A stretch of DNA of 64,000 nucleotides from Isoptericola sp044389085 (lineage in GTDB: Bacteria; Actinomycetota; Actinomycetes; Actinomycetales; Cellulomonadaceae): positions 1 to 64,000 of the forward strand of contig NZ_JBIRXP010000004.1 in NCBI RefSeq assembly GCF_044389085.1, in the 5' to 3' direction. Below are positions 26,597 through 35,426 of the stretch, piece by piece (position 1 is the first letter of the stretch; the number at the start of each line of letters is the position of its first letter). Position numbers and translations under genes: made by a program. A model generated the notes under the pieces. It worked only from the letters and a program-made list of their open reading frames with translations, did not search any database and had not been told where the DNA came from.

Positions 26597-27480
26597 ACGG
26601 AGACCTCGGGCTCGGGGTGCTGCCGCCCCCGGACGACGAACAGCGCGACGCCCAGCGCGACAGCGACGAAGGACGTCCAGATGTTCGCCGGGATGCCGAG
26701 CCACTCGTTGCTCGTGGGGTCGATGCGGAGCGCCTCGAGCCAGCTGCGCCCCAGGCCGTACCAGACCAGGTACAGGGCGAAGAGCCGGCCCCAGCGCAGC
26801 CCGTACCCGGGCTCGCCGACGGCGTCCGCCCGGACCTCGGCGCGCCGTCGCGCCGCGCGCTCGACGAGGAGGAGGACGGCGATGCCCAGCAGGTTCCAGA
26901 GCATCTCGTACAGGAAGAGCGGGTGGAAGAGGGTCGCGTCCGGGTACCCGGCCACCGCGCCGTCGATCTCCAGGCCCCAGGGCAGCGTGGTGGGCGCCCC
27001 GTACAGCTCCTGGTTCATGTAGTTGCCGAGCCGGCCGACCGCCTGGGCCGCGAGCATGGCAGGCGCGAGCGCGTCAGCGAACGACCAGAACCGCAGGCCC
27101 GCCCGACGGCACCCGATCCACACCCCGAGCGCACCGCCGAGGAGGGCGCCGTAGATGGCGATGCCGCCGTCCCAGATGCGCACCCACTCCCAGTAGCCCC
27201 ACGGGCCGGTGCCGTCCGCGTAGTCGCCCAGGTGGGTGAGCACGTGGTAGATCCGCGCGACGACGATGCCGAGCGGCACCGCCCACATCACGATGTCGAG
27301 CGTCACCTCGCTCCCCGCGCCCCGCGCGACGAGGCGACGGTGCGTGATCCACGTGGCCAGCACGATCCCGGCGAGCAGGCACAGCGCGTAGACGTGGACC
27401 GAGAACGGACCGAGCTCGAGCACCGCCCACGCGGGGTCGGGGCTGGGGATCGACGTGGAGAGTCCTCCGGCTGCGGGCAT
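26476..27480 (-). CDS. lgt: prolipoprotein diacylglyceryl transferase
   Basis: A 334-residue inner-membrane enzyme with seven helices that moves diacylglycerol from phosphatidylglycerol to the lipobox Cys of prolipoproteins. The Lgt signature GRLGNYMNQELYGAPT is near residues 150-165, with conserved HPLFLYE and RIWDGGIAIYG. The last ~45 residues are a Ser/Ala/Asp-rich tail not needed for the fold; its coding sequence overlaps the 3' end of the giant membrane protein gene. The ATG has TAGGTT 7 bases upstream, so it is probably leaderless. Confidence 0.95.
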   Translation of the reverse strand: MPAAGGLSTSIPSPDPAWAVLELGPFSVHVYALCLLAGIVLATWITHRRLVARGAGSEVTLDIVMWAVPLGIVVARIYHVLTHLGDYADGTGPWGYWEWVRIWDGGIAIYGALLGGALGVWIGCRRAGLRFWSFADALAPAMLAAQAVGRLGNYMNQELYGAPTTLPWGLEIDGAVAGYPDATLFHPLFLYEMLWNLLGIAVLLLVERAARRRAEVRADAVGEPGYGLRWGRLFALYLVWYGLGRSWLEALRIDPTSNEWLGIPANIWTSFVAVALGVALFVVRGRQHPEPEVSVYVPGRSAPSDDAPSAGADTSAGTSGGASDDVGTRSGDAG

Positions 27481-27487
27481 GGTCCTG

Positions 27488-27493
27488 AACCTA
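27488..27493 (-). promoter_or_regulatory. -10 box of leaderless lgt promoter
   Basis: On the minus strand TAGGTT ends 7 bases before the lgt ATG. Confidence 0.5.
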
Positions 27494-27505
27494 TCGTGCG
27501 GCCAC

Positions 27506-27549
27506 CCCGTCAGTGGCCCGTCAGTGGCCGGTCAGTGACCCGTCAGTGG
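27506..27549. repeat. 11-bp tandem repeat between lgt and the SulP gene
   Basis: Four consecutive 11-bp copies of CCCGTCAGTGG, the third with two changes. The last copy includes the stop codon of the SulP gene. Confidence 0.9.
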
Positions 27550-29150
27550 CCCGCCCCGAGCGTGCCGGCGAGCCGGTCGAGCCGCTCGGCGCTGTCGGCG
27601 TCGAGGCCGCGGAACTCCACGGTCTTGCCGTGCTGGGCGTACTTGTGCTGGACGGCGTCCAGCGCGGCGACGGTGGACGCGTCCCACACGTGCGTGCGCG
27701 ACATGTCGATGACGACCCGGCGCGGGTCGCCCGCGTAGTCGAAGCGGTAGACGAGGTCGTTGGACGACGCGAAGAACAGCTCGCCGTCGACGGCGTAGAC
27801 CCGCTCGTCGTCCTCGTCCGAGGCGTCGAGCCGGGTGACCGTCGTCAGGTGCGCGACCCGCCGCAGGAAGAGGACGGCCGCGACGACGACGCCCACGATG
27901 ACGCCGTAGGCGAGGTTGTGGGTGGCCACGGTGACGACGACGGTCGCGAGCATGACCGCGGTCTCCGACTTCGGCATCCGGCGCAGCGTGGACGGACGGG
28001 CCGAGTGCCAGTCGAACGTGCCGACGGACACCATGATCATGACGGCCACCAGGGCGGCCATCGGGATGGTCGCGACGACGTCGCCCAGGCCCACGACGAG
28101 CGCCAGCAGGAACGCGCCGGCGAGGAACGTCGACAGGCGGGTGCGGGCACCCGACGCCTTCACGTTGATCATCGTCTGGCCGATCATGGCGCACCCGCCC
28201 ATGCCGCCGAAGAAGCCCGTGACGACGTTCGCCACGCCCTGGCCCCACGACTCGCGCGTCTTGTTCGAGTGGGTGTCGGTGATGTCGTCGACCAGCTTGG
28301 CGGTCATGAGCGACTCGAGGATGCCGACCAGCGCCATCCCCAGCGCGTACGGGGCGATGATCTGCAGCGTCTCGAGGTTCAGCGGCACGTCCGGGAAGAA
28401 CAGGGTGGGCAGGGACTGCGGCAGCTCGCCCTCGTCGCCGACGGTCGGGACGTCGAGCCCGCCGAGCAGCACGGCGCCGGTGATCAGCACGATCGCCACG
28501 AGCGGGGCGGGGACGACCTTGGTCCAGCGCGGCAGCAGCACGATGATCGCGAGCCCGGCGGCCACGAGCGCGTAGACCCACCAGCGGTTGTCGGGCGTGA
28601 TCTTCTCGCCGAACAGGTGGGGCAGCTGGGACGTGAAGATGAGGATCGCCAGGGCGTTGACGAAGCCCGTCATGACCGACCGCGGGACGAACCGCATGAG
28701 CTTCGCGACACCGAGCAGGCCCAGCACCACCTGGATGATCCCGCCGACGATCACGGTGGCGACGAGGTAGTCGAGGCCGTGGTCGCGCATGACGGGCGCG
28801 ATGACGAGCGCGACGGCGCCCGTGGCGGCGGAGATCATCGCCGGCCGACCGCCGACGAACGAGATCGTCACCGCCATCGTGAACGCCGCGAACAGGCCGA
28901 TGCGCGGGTCCACGCCCGCGATGATGGAGAACGCGATGGCCTCGGGGATGAGCGCCAGCGCGACGACGAGGCCCGCGAGGACCTCGGTGCGCAGGCGGGT
29001 CCCGGACGAGAACGCGGCGCGGAACGACCCCGAGGACGCGGCCTCCGGGGCTCCTGTCACGGGCACGGGCTCGCCGGCGGGGTCGGGCAGGGCGGCACGC
29101 AGGTCGTCGGACACGCCGAGGCTCCGTTCGGTTCCGGGGTGGATGGACAC
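27543..29150 (-). CDS. SulP-family anion transporter with C-terminal STAS domain
   Basis: A 535-residue protein. After a polar N terminus of about 45 residues there are 10-14 helices with the SulP signature LVVALALIPEAIAFSIIAGVDPRIGLFAAF. The second half has GQTMINVKASGARTRLSTF. A cytoplasmic STAS domain covers about 430-535 (ELFFASSNDLVYRFD and VWDASTVAALD). SulP proteins move sulfate, bicarbonate or dicarboxylates; the substrate is unknown. It is divergent from a MerR gene with a perfect palindrome between, so MerR control is likely. Confidence 0.9.
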   Translation of the reverse strand: MSIHPGTERSLGVSDDLRAALPDPAGEPVPVTGAPEAASSGSFRAAFSSGTRLRTEVLAGLVVALALIPEAIAFSIIAGVDPRIGLFAAFTMAVTISFVGGRPAMISAATGAVALVIAPVMRDHGLDYLVATVIVGGIIQVVLGLLGVAKLMRFVPRSVMTGFVNALAILIFTSQLPHLFGEKITPDNRWWVYALVAAGLAIIVLLPRWTKVVPAPLVAIVLITGAVLLGGLDVPTVGDEGELPQSLPTLFFPDVPLNLETLQIIAPYALGMALVGILESLMTAKLVDDITDTHSNKTRESWGQGVANVVTGFFGGMGGCAMIGQTMINVKASGARTRLSTFLAGAFLLALVVGLGDVVATIPMAALVAVMIMVSVGTFDWHSARPSTLRRMPKSETAVMLATVVVTVATHNLAYGVIVGVVVAAVLFLRRVAHLTTVTRLDASDEDDERVYAVDGELFFASSNDLVYRFDYAGDPRRVVIDMSRTHVWDASTVAALDAVQHKYAQHGKTVEFRGLDADSAERLDRLAGTLGAGH

Positions 29151-29180
29151 GCGGGTGTGCCCCGACGGCCGCCGGAAACT

Positions 29181-29200
29181 CTACCCTCACGTGAGGGTAG
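29181..29200. promoter_or_regulatory. perfect palindrome, probable MerR operator
   Basis: CTACCCTCACGTGAGGGTAG is a perfect 20-bp palindrome, 30 bases upstream of the SulP start and 53 upstream of the MerR start. MerR proteins bind such dyads inside promoter spacers. I could not place matching -35 and -10 boxes with certainty. Confidence 0.6.
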
Positions 29201-29253
29201 GGTTCCACCTCGTGCCGCCCGGGGACCCGGCGGCATCGGTCAGACTGGTGCCC

Positions 29254-29646
29254 ATGGCCGAGCCCTCCCCCGACGCGACCCTGCACATCGGCGCGGTCGC
29301 GACCCGCACCGAGCTGTCGCTGCGCACCCTGCGCCACTACGACGAGGTGGGGCTGGTGCGCCCGTCGGCGCGCAGCGAGGGCGGGTTCCGCCTCTACACC
29401 GAGGACGACGTCGAGCGGCTGCTGCTCGTGCGTCGCATGAAGCCGCTGGGCTTCACCCTCGAGGAGATGGCGGAGCTGCTGGAGATCACCGACGCGCTCG
29501 AGGCGGGAACCCTCGACGGCGCCGGGGCCGGCGACGCCCGGACCCGCCTGGACGGCTACCGCGCCGCCGCCGAGGAGCGCCGGGCGGGGCTCGCACGCAA
29601 GCTCGCCATGGCGGACGAGTTCATCGAGCTGCTCCGCTCGCGCTGA
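29254..29646 (+). CDS. MerR-family transcriptional regulator
   Basis: A 130-residue protein. Residues ~9-75 form the MerR winged helix (HIGAVATRTELSLRTLRHYDEVGLVRPS, then RLYTEDDVERLLLVRRMKPLGFTLEEM). A dimerisation coiled coil follows to the end. No Cys metal-sensing motif is present, so this is not a metal sensor; its effector is unknown. The ATG is preceded by CAGACT 7 bases away. It probably regulates itself and the divergent SulP transporter through the palindrome at 29181-29200. Confidence 0.9.
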   Translation: MAEPSPDATLHIGAVATRTELSLRTLRHYDEVGLVRPSARSEGGFRLYTEDDVERLLLVRRMKPLGFTLEEMAELLEITDALEAGTLDGAGAGDARTRLDGYRAAAEERRAGLARKLAMADEFIELLRSR

Positions 29647-29689
29647 CCGCCCCGCACCGCCCCTCCCCAGAAAGGCTCTCCGCGCCGCC

Positions 29690-30940
29690 GTGTACTCGCT
29701 CCTCCTGTCGATCATCTACGTCGCCTTCGTCAGCCTCGGGCTCCCCGACTCCCTCGTGGGGGCGGGCTGGCCCGTCATGCACGCCGACCTCGGCGTCCCC
29801 GTCGCCTTCGCCGGCATCATCACGATGATCATCGCCAGCGGCACGATCCTCTCCAGCCTCGCGTCCGAGCGGGTGACGAAGCGGTTCGGCGCGGGCGTCG
29901 TCACCGCCGTCAGCGTCGGGCTGACCGCGGCCGCCCTCGTGGGCTTCTCCGTCTCGGGCTCGTTCTGGCTGCTCTGCCTGTGGGCGATCCCCTACGGGCT
30001 GGGGGCCGGCGCGGTCGACGCGGCGCTCAACAACTACGTGGCCCTGCACTACGCGGCACGGCACATGAACTGGCTGCACAGCTTCTGGGGTCTCGGCGCG
30101 TCCATCAGCCCGTTCATCATGAGCTACGCCCTCACCTCGGGCCTGGACTGGACCGGCGCCTACCGGATCGTCGGCGTCACCCAGGCGGTGCTGACGGCGG
30201 TGCTGATCCTCAGCATCCCGCTGTGGGGGAAGGTGCGCCCGACCCCCGCGGCGGCGCACGCCGACGACGACGCGCCGTCGGACGGCGGTCGTGCGCACGT
30301 GCCGCTCGCGACGGCGCTGCGGATCCCCGGCGTCCTGCTCGTCCTGGCCGCCTTCTTCGCCTACTGCGCGCTCGAGAGCACCGCCATCCTGTGGGCCTCG
30401 ACGTACCTCGTCGCCGACCGCGGGGTCGACTCCGCCACCGCGGCGGCGTTCGCCTCCCTCTTCCTCCTCGGCATCACGGCCGGGCGGTTCCTCGCGGGCT
30501 TCTTCGCCGACCGCGTCGGTGACAAGCGGCTGATCCGCGGCGGCTTCGTGGTGGTCGGCCTCGGCGTCGTGCTGATCGCGCTGCCCGTCGCCACGCCGGT
30601 GCCCGCCCTGGTCGGGCTCGTGGTCGCGGGGCTCGGGTGCGCGCCGATCTACCCGGCGATCATCCACTCCACGCCGGCCAACTTCGGCGCCCGCAGCTCC
30701 CAGGCCGTCATCGGGATCCAGATGGCGGCGGCCTACACCGGCTCGACGCTCGCGCCGCCCGCCTACGGCGTGCTCTCGGCCTGGGCGGGCGCGTGGGTCT
30801 TCCCGCTCTTCCTCGGCGTGCTCGTGGTGCTCGGGCTGCTCATGTCCGAACGCCTCAACCGGCTCGTCGCCCGGCGGGGCGCCGGCGCGCCTCAGGGCGT
30901 GCCGGCGGAGGCGCTCGGCGCCGCGGAGCGCAAGGGGTAG
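29690..30940 (+). CDS. major facilitator superfamily transporter, FucP-like
   Basis: A 416-residue transporter with 12 helices. Its opening IIYVAFVSLGLPDSLVGAGWP and the early motif NNYVALHYAARHMNWLHSFWGLGA are typical of a sugar-transporter-like MFS branch related to FucP. The middle loop (about 185-205) is Asp/Ala-rich. It starts at GTG 43 bases after merR; AAAGG lies 16 bases upstream, which is far, so the start is not certain. Its last 49 bases overlap the GPH symporter gene on the opposite strand. The substrate is unknown. Confidence 0.82.
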   Translation: MYSLLLSIIYVAFVSLGLPDSLVGAGWPVMHADLGVPVAFAGIITMIIASGTILSSLASERVTKRFGAGVVTAVSVGLTAAALVGFSVSGSFWLLCLWAIPYGLGAGAVDAALNNYVALHYAARHMNWLHSFWGLGASISPFIMSYALTSGLDWTGAYRIVGVTQAVLTAVLILSIPLWGKVRPTPAAAHADDDAPSDGGRAHVPLATALRIPGVLLVLAAFFAYCALESTAILWASTYLVADRGVDSATAAAFASLFLLGITAGRFLAGFFADRVGDKRLIRGGFVVVGLGVVLIALPVATPVPALVGLVVAGLGCAPIYPAIIHSTPANFGARSSQAVIGIQMAAAYTGSTLAPPAYGVLSAWAGAWVFPLFLGVLVVLGLLMSERLNRLVARRGAGAPQGVPAEALGAAERKG

Positions 30941-32259
30941 AGCCAGAAGCAGACGAACGCGAGGGCCGCGAGGGCCACCGGCACGCCGCCGATGAGCAGG
31001 CGGATGCCCGTGGCCACCTCCGGCACCTGCGTGGCCGCACCCTCGACGTACCCGCTCGCGGCGAGCACCCCCGCCACGACCACGGCCTGCACCACCACCG
31101 AGCCGCGCACGACGAAGCCGTTCGCGCCGAAGTACATGCCCTCCCGGCGCAGGCCGGTGCGGCGCTCGTCGTCGTCGATCACCTGGCCGAGGGCCACCTC
31201 CAGCACCTGCATGAGCCCGGCGACGCCGAGGCCGACGGCCAGCCCCGCCGCCGCGGCGCCGAGCACGGTCGTGGGCAGCAGGTACAGGCACGTGGCGAGC
31301 CCGTAGACCGCGACGACGGCGAGCATCGTGGTGCGCGGCCCGAACCGGCGCACCACCCACGACCACCCCCAGATCGCCGGGATGGCGGCCACGAAGATCG
31401 GCGCCAGCAGCAGCGTCGCGTCGGCGTCGGCGCCGCCCACGGTGTACTTCACGTAGAACGGGATGCCGGCCAGCAGCACCGCCGTGGTGCTCTGCAGCAG
31501 CAGCGAGCCGAGCACGTAGGTGACGAACGCGCGGTTGGCGAACGTGTAGCGGAGCTGGTCGCGCAGGCCGACGGCGGACTCGCGCGCCCGCGTCGCGTCG
31601 TCGGCGTCCCGCTCCACCATGCCGAGCAGCGACCAGGCGAAGAACGCGGCGCACACCACGGCCAGCGCCACGCCCATCCCCGCCCAGCCGATCGCGTCGT
31701 ACAGCAGGGGCGCGCCCGCGGTGCCGAGGATCATCCCCACCAGCGCGAAGAGCTGCCGCGGGCTGTTGCCGCGCGCCCGCTCCGCCGTCGTGCGGAAGAT
31801 CTCCGGGAACAGCGCGGACACGTTGAGCACGACAGCGACGTACGCGACGTCGAACACCGCCACCACGAGCAGGAACCACACCACCAGCCCGGCCGCGGGC
31901 AGGGACGGCGGCGCCCACACGAGCGCGAAAGACACGACCAGCGGCACGATCCCCAGCACGATCCACGGCACCCGACGGCCCCAGCGCGTGCGCCGCCGGT
32001 CGGAGGCCGCGCCCACCACCGGGTTGAGGACGGCGTTGAGGATGCCGTGCGCCACCATCGCGCCCGCGACCCACCCGGCGGGCACGCCCAGGTGGTCGAC
32101 GTAGAAGAACACGACGAACGCCGAGAACGTCTGGAGCATGAGGTTCGCCGGGAACGCCGACGCCCCGTAGGCGACGGCCTGGCCCCGGGTGGGCGCCCCC
32201 TCGAGGCGCCGGTCGCGCAGCCGCGCGAGCACGCCCGGCCCGGTCACGGTGGCGCTCAC
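30892..32259 (-). CDS. GPH-family sugar:cation symporter
   Basis: A 455-residue MFS protein with 12 helices of the glycoside-pentoside-hexuronide type. Family features are GASAFPANLMLQTFSAFVVFFYVDHLGVP near the N terminus and NPVVGAASDRRRTRWGRRVPWIV in loop 2-3. It would import a glycoside with Na+ or H+. Its GTG overlaps the stop of the deacetylase gene (GTGA). It is the last gene of the ROK-deacetylase-symporter operon, which suggests its cargo is the deacetylase substrate or product. Confidence 0.87.
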   Translation of the reverse strand: MSATVTGPGVLARLRDRRLEGAPTRGQAVAYGASAFPANLMLQTFSAFVVFFYVDHLGVPAGWVAGAMVAHGILNAVLNPVVGAASDRRRTRWGRRVPWIVLGIVPLVVSFALVWAPPSLPAAGLVVWFLLVVAVFDVAYVAVVLNVSALFPEIFRTTAERARGNSPRQLFALVGMILGTAGAPLLYDAIGWAGMGVALAVVCAAFFAWSLLGMVERDADDATRARESAVGLRDQLRYTFANRAFVTYVLGSLLLQSTTAVLLAGIPFYVKYTVGGADADATLLLAPIFVAAIPAIWGWSWVVRRFGPRTTMLAVVAVYGLATCLYLLPTTVLGAAAAGLAVGLGVAGLMQVLEVALGQVIDDDERRTGLRREGMYFGANGFVVRGSVVVQAVVVAGVLAASGYVEGAATQVPEVATGIRLLIGGVPVALAALAFVCFWLYPLRSAAPSASAGTP

Positions 32260-33212
32260 CGCTCGCCCCGCTGCACGGCACGCAGGTCCCGCCACCCCAC
32301 GCGGACCAGCCCCTCCGCCGCGATCACGGCGGCCACGTCCGGGTCGCGCAGCAGGCGCTCCTCGTAGCCGCGCTTGGGCGCCCCGTAGTCGACCGCGTCG
32401 GCGAGCTCGTCGCCCGGGAGCATCGGGTGCAGGAAGATCTCCGTGACGCCGGGCTGCGTGGCCCGCAGCAGGTCGAGGAACCCGGCCTTCACCGCGTCGT
32501 AGTCCTCCGCGCCGTCGGTCCCCTCCCCCGCCAGCTCGAACGGGTGCGTCCACAGCCGGTCGAGGATGACGACGCCCGCCGCGTCGGCGGCCGACGTCGC
32601 CGCGTCGAGGATCTCCTGGGCCCCGGGCGCCTCCGGGTCCGCGCCCATCGCCCGGAGCCCGTCGAGCGAGCGCGGCAGCCGGAACGGCAGCCCTCGCGCG
32701 GCCGCCAGCCCGAGGACCTGCGGCAGGAACGTCCGCCCGGTCGCCAGGCCGTAGACCGAGCCCATGTGGTTGTCCAGGTGGGTGACGTCGACGCCCGCGG
32801 CGAGCGCGGCGTCGAGCTGGGCCGCGAGCTCGGCCGCGACGTCCTCGTCCCGCGCGTCCCGCTCGACCGCGTCCACCGCGGCGGGGAAGTACCCGGCGTC
32901 GTCCACCAGCGACGTGCCCACGCCGGTCAGCGGCCGCCACCGGTACCGCGTCCACTCGCTGGTGAGCACCAGGTGCACACCGACGTCCAGCCCGGGGTCG
33001 GCCGCCGCCGTGGCGAGGGCGTCCGGCGCCCACGGGCACGGCACCATCACCGTGGACGAGTCCAGGAACCCCTCGGCCAGCAGCGGCAGGATCGCGCGGT
33101 TGGCGGCGCGACACATGCCCAGGTCGTCCGCGTTGAGGATGATCGCGCGGGCGCCGGGGTCGAGGCCGAGGCGGGTGACGAGGTCGGACGGCGGCGCGTC
33201 GGCCGCGCTCAC
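32256..33212 (-). CDS. carbohydrate deacetylase, YdjC/ChbG family
   Basis: A 318-residue protein. The family motif NADDLG (residues 27-32) supplies the metal-binding Asp, and THLDNHMGS (near 143-151) supplies further metal or acid residues. FLHPMLPGDE occurs near the C terminus. ChbG-type enzymes remove an N-acetyl group from chitooligosaccharides or related sugars in the cytoplasm. It is translationally coupled at both ends (GTGA overlaps with the ROK gene and the symporter), so the operon acts as one sugar-use unit. Confidence 0.9.
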   Translation of the reverse strand: MSAADAPPSDLVTRLGLDPGARAIILNADDLGMCRAANRAILPLLAEGFLDSSTVMVPCPWAPDALATAAADPGLDVGVHLVLTSEWTRYRWRPLTGVGTSLVDDAGYFPAAVDAVERDARDEDVAAELAAQLDAALAAGVDVTHLDNHMGSVYGLATGRTFLPQVLGLAAARGLPFRLPRSLDGLRAMGADPEAPGAQEILDAATSAADAAGVVILDRLWTHPFELAGEGTDGAEDYDAVKAGFLDLLRATQPGVTEIFLHPMLPGDELADAVDYGAPKRGYEERLLRDPDVAAVIAAEGLVRVGWRDLRAVQRGER

Positions 33213-34378
33213 CGCCGCGCCCCGTCGACCGTCGCCGCGCCGTCCGCCGCGGCCTGGTCCGCGAGCCGGGCGCGCAGCGCCTCGCCCGCCGCCCAGGCGG
33301 CGCCCAGCACCGCGCCGTCCGCGCCGAGCGGCGACGCCTCGATCTGCACGGGCAGGACGCCGATGCGGTCGCGCAGGTAGGCGGCGACGCGGTCGTGGAT
33401 CGCGGGCCGCGCAGCCTCGTCGGCGAGGACGAAGGCCTCCGGGTCCAGCACGATCGCCAGCGACGCCACGATGACGGCCACCCGGCGCGCCAGCTCCGCC
33501 ACGACCTCGTCCGCGACGCCGTCGCCGTGCTCGGCACGGTCGATCAGCTCACGGACGGTGATGTCCTCCGGCAGGTCGTGGTCCTTCGCCAGCGTGGCGA
33601 TCGCGGCGTCTCCCAGCACCTGCTCGCCCAGCGCGTGCCCCGGCTGCGGCAGGAAGGCCACCTCGCCCGCGATGCCCGCGGCCCCGCGGTGCACCCGGCC
33701 CTCCAGCACGATGCCGGCGCCGAAGCCCTCCCCGAACGAGACCGTCACGAACGACGACCGCCCGTGCCCGGCCCCGCGGTGCAGCTCCGCCACGGCGGCG
33801 AGGTTCACGTCGTTGTCCAGCGTCACGGGGCAGCCGAGGGCGTCCACCAGCGCGTCGTGCAGCGCCGTCCCGCCCTTCTCGTAGCCGGGCACGTGCAGCA
33901 CCGTCGTGCGGTCGGCGCCGACGACGGCGGGGAACGCGACGACGGCACGGCTCACCTCGACCCGACGGCCCGGCTCGAGGCGCGCCTCCACGTCCTCCCG
34001 GCAGGAGTTCGCCAGCACCGCCGCGGCCCGCGCGCGCGCCACCGGGGTGCGCTGCACGTCGCGCCGCTCGGCGCGCGCCCGGACGGCCCCGGTCGCGTCC
34101 ACCAGCGCCACGCGCACCCGGTCGCGGGCGACGTCAACGCCCAGCCCGAACGCGGTGTCGGGGTCCACCCGGACCCCGCCCTCGGCACCGTCGTCCGCGG
34201 CGGCCCCGCTCGCCCGGAGCGCGGCGAGGGCGTCCACGACGGTCGCGCGAGGCAGGCCGGTCGCCTCGGCCGCGGAGGCGTCGTCGGCCGGGCCTCCGGC
34301 CACCAGGGCGTCGAGCACCTCGAGCACGTCGGACCCGCGCAGCGGGCCAGGGGTTCCGGTGTGAGGAGTGGTGGGCAT
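33209..34378 (-). CDS. ROK-family transcriptional regulator
   Basis: A 389-residue protein. Residues ~12-62 form a winged helix (GSDVLEVLDALVAGG, then EATGLPRATVVDALAALRASG). A ROK sugar-kinase-like fold follows, with LDNDVNLAAVAEL near 195 and VSFGEGFGAGIVL. The zinc-binding Cys motif found in many ROK proteins is absent (GHALGEQVLG at that place). It probably represses its own operon and releases DNA on binding the imported sugar. GGAGG precedes the ATG. The -10 TAGGCT (minus strand, about 34426-34431) is followed by dyad GGGAC(N6)GTCCC. Confidence 0.88.
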   Translation of the reverse strand: MPTTPHTGTPGPLRGSDVLEVLDALVAGGPADDASAAEATGLPRATVVDALAALRASGAAADDGAEGGVRVDPDTAFGLGVDVARDRVRVALVDATGAVRARAERRDVQRTPVARARAAAVLANSCREDVEARLEPGRRVEVSRAVVAFPAVVGADRTTVLHVPGYEKGGTALHDALVDALGCPVTLDNDVNLAAVAELHRGAGHGRSSFVTVSFGEGFGAGIVLEGRVHRGAAGIAGEVAFLPQPGHALGEQVLGDAAIATLAKDHDLPEDITVRELIDRAEHGDGVADEVVAELARRVAVIVASLAIVLDPEAFVLADEAARPAIHDRVAAYLRDRIGVLPVQIEASPLGADGAVLGAAWAAGEALRARLADQAAADGAATVDGARR

Positions 34379-34400
34379 CGAGCCTCCGTCGGGGCGGGAT

Positions 34401-34416
34401 GGGACGCTGTTGTCCC
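34401..34416 (-). promoter_or_regulatory. short dyad downstream of the ROK operon -10 box
   Basis: GGGAC-N6-GTCCC lies between the putative -10 TAGGCT (about 34426-34431, minus strand) and the ROK start. Its position fits an autoregulatory operator, but five-base arms are weak evidence. Confidence 0.35.
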
Positions 34417-34505
34417 GGCGCTGCGAGCCTAGCCACGCCCCCGCGACGTTGTCGACGCGACGTGTCGGCGCTGCTCAGACGCCAGATCGACCCTCGGTGC
34501 CCGGG

Positions 34506-35426
34506 TCAGGACTGCGCGTTCTCGTGCGAGCGCCCGATCCCGCGGACCGCGTCGACCGCCCCGCGCACGCGGCGCGCGTTGACCGCGAGCACGACGTCGC
34601 GGTACTGGCCGGCCCGGTGCAGCTGGCCCTTGAGGTCGTTCGACGACGCCCGGTGCTTGAGGTCGCACGGCACCTCGACGGCCACGTACCCCTGCCGCAA
34701 CAGGTCGATCGTCATGCCCGTCTCGACGCCCCAGCCGTGCGCCAGCGGCGTCGCCGCCTCGAACGCCTCGCGGGTGAGGCAGCGCATGCCCGACAGCGGC
34801 TGGCTCGGGCTCCACCCCGTGAGGTGCTGGATGGCGCGCCGCGCCGTGCCGACGACGATGCCGCGACCGCCGGCCCCGGTCTGCTTCGGCAGCAGGGCGA
34901 TCGCGAGGTCGGCCACGCCCTCGCGCACGGGGGCCACGAGAGGGGCGGTGTTGACGGCCGTGTCGCCGAGGTCGCCGTCCACGAACAGCAGGAGGCGCGG
35001 GGCGCGCCCGTCCGCGTCGCGCATGGCGACGACGGCCGCGCCGGTCTCCATCGCGGCCGCCTTGCCCCGGTTGTGCGAGTGGCGCACGACGACGGCGCCC
35101 GCGTCGCGCGCGACGTGCTGCGTGTCGTCGGTCGAGCCGTCGTCGACCACGAGCACGAGGTCGACGTGCGGGATCGCGCGGGCGGAGCGCACCGTCGCCG
35201 CGATGCGGGCCGCCTCGTCCTTCGCGGGGATGATCACCGCGACGCGCTGCGGGTTGCGCCTCCCCTGGGCGGCCGGCGGCCGCGGGGTCTTGGCGACCGG
35301 CAGCGCGCCGACGCGCGTCGTCACGACGCTGCTCTCGCCGCCGGCGACCGAGTTCCGCTCGCCGGCCTCGTCCTGGCTGGTGGACACCTCAGCGCCCGTG
35401 CGGGTCGCCCCGTGGTCCGTGTTCAC
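34506..35426 (-). CDS. family 2 glycosyltransferase
   Basis: About 306 residues from the GTG chosen here. GT-A fold features are RVAVIIPAKDEAARIAATVRSA, then VLVVDDGSTDDTQHVARDAGA, then LLLFVDGDLGD (DxD-like). LSGMRCLTREAFEAA follows later. There is no signal peptide or C-terminal helices, so it is cytoplasmic and probably uses a polyprenyl-phosphate or NDP-sugar system; the substrate is unknown. The frame is open another 50 codons upstream. The GTG start has GGGAG only 2 bases away, so the true start may differ. A long GC-rich leader precedes it. Confidence 0.8.
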   Translation of the reverse strand: MNTDHGATRTGAEVSTSQDEAGERNSVAGGESSVVTTRVGALPVAKTPRPPAAQGRRNPQRVAVIIPAKDEAARIAATVRSARAIPHVDLVLVVDDGSTDDTQHVARDAGAVVVRHSHNRGKAAAMETGAAVVAMRDADGRAPRLLLFVDGDLGDTAVNTAPLVAPVREGVADLAIALLPKQTGAGGRGIVVGTARRAIQHLTGWSPSQPLSGMRCLTREAFEAATPLAHGWGVETGMTIDLLRQGYVAVEVPCDLKHRASSNDLKGQLHRAGQYRDVVLAVNARRVRGAVDAVRGIGRSHENAQS

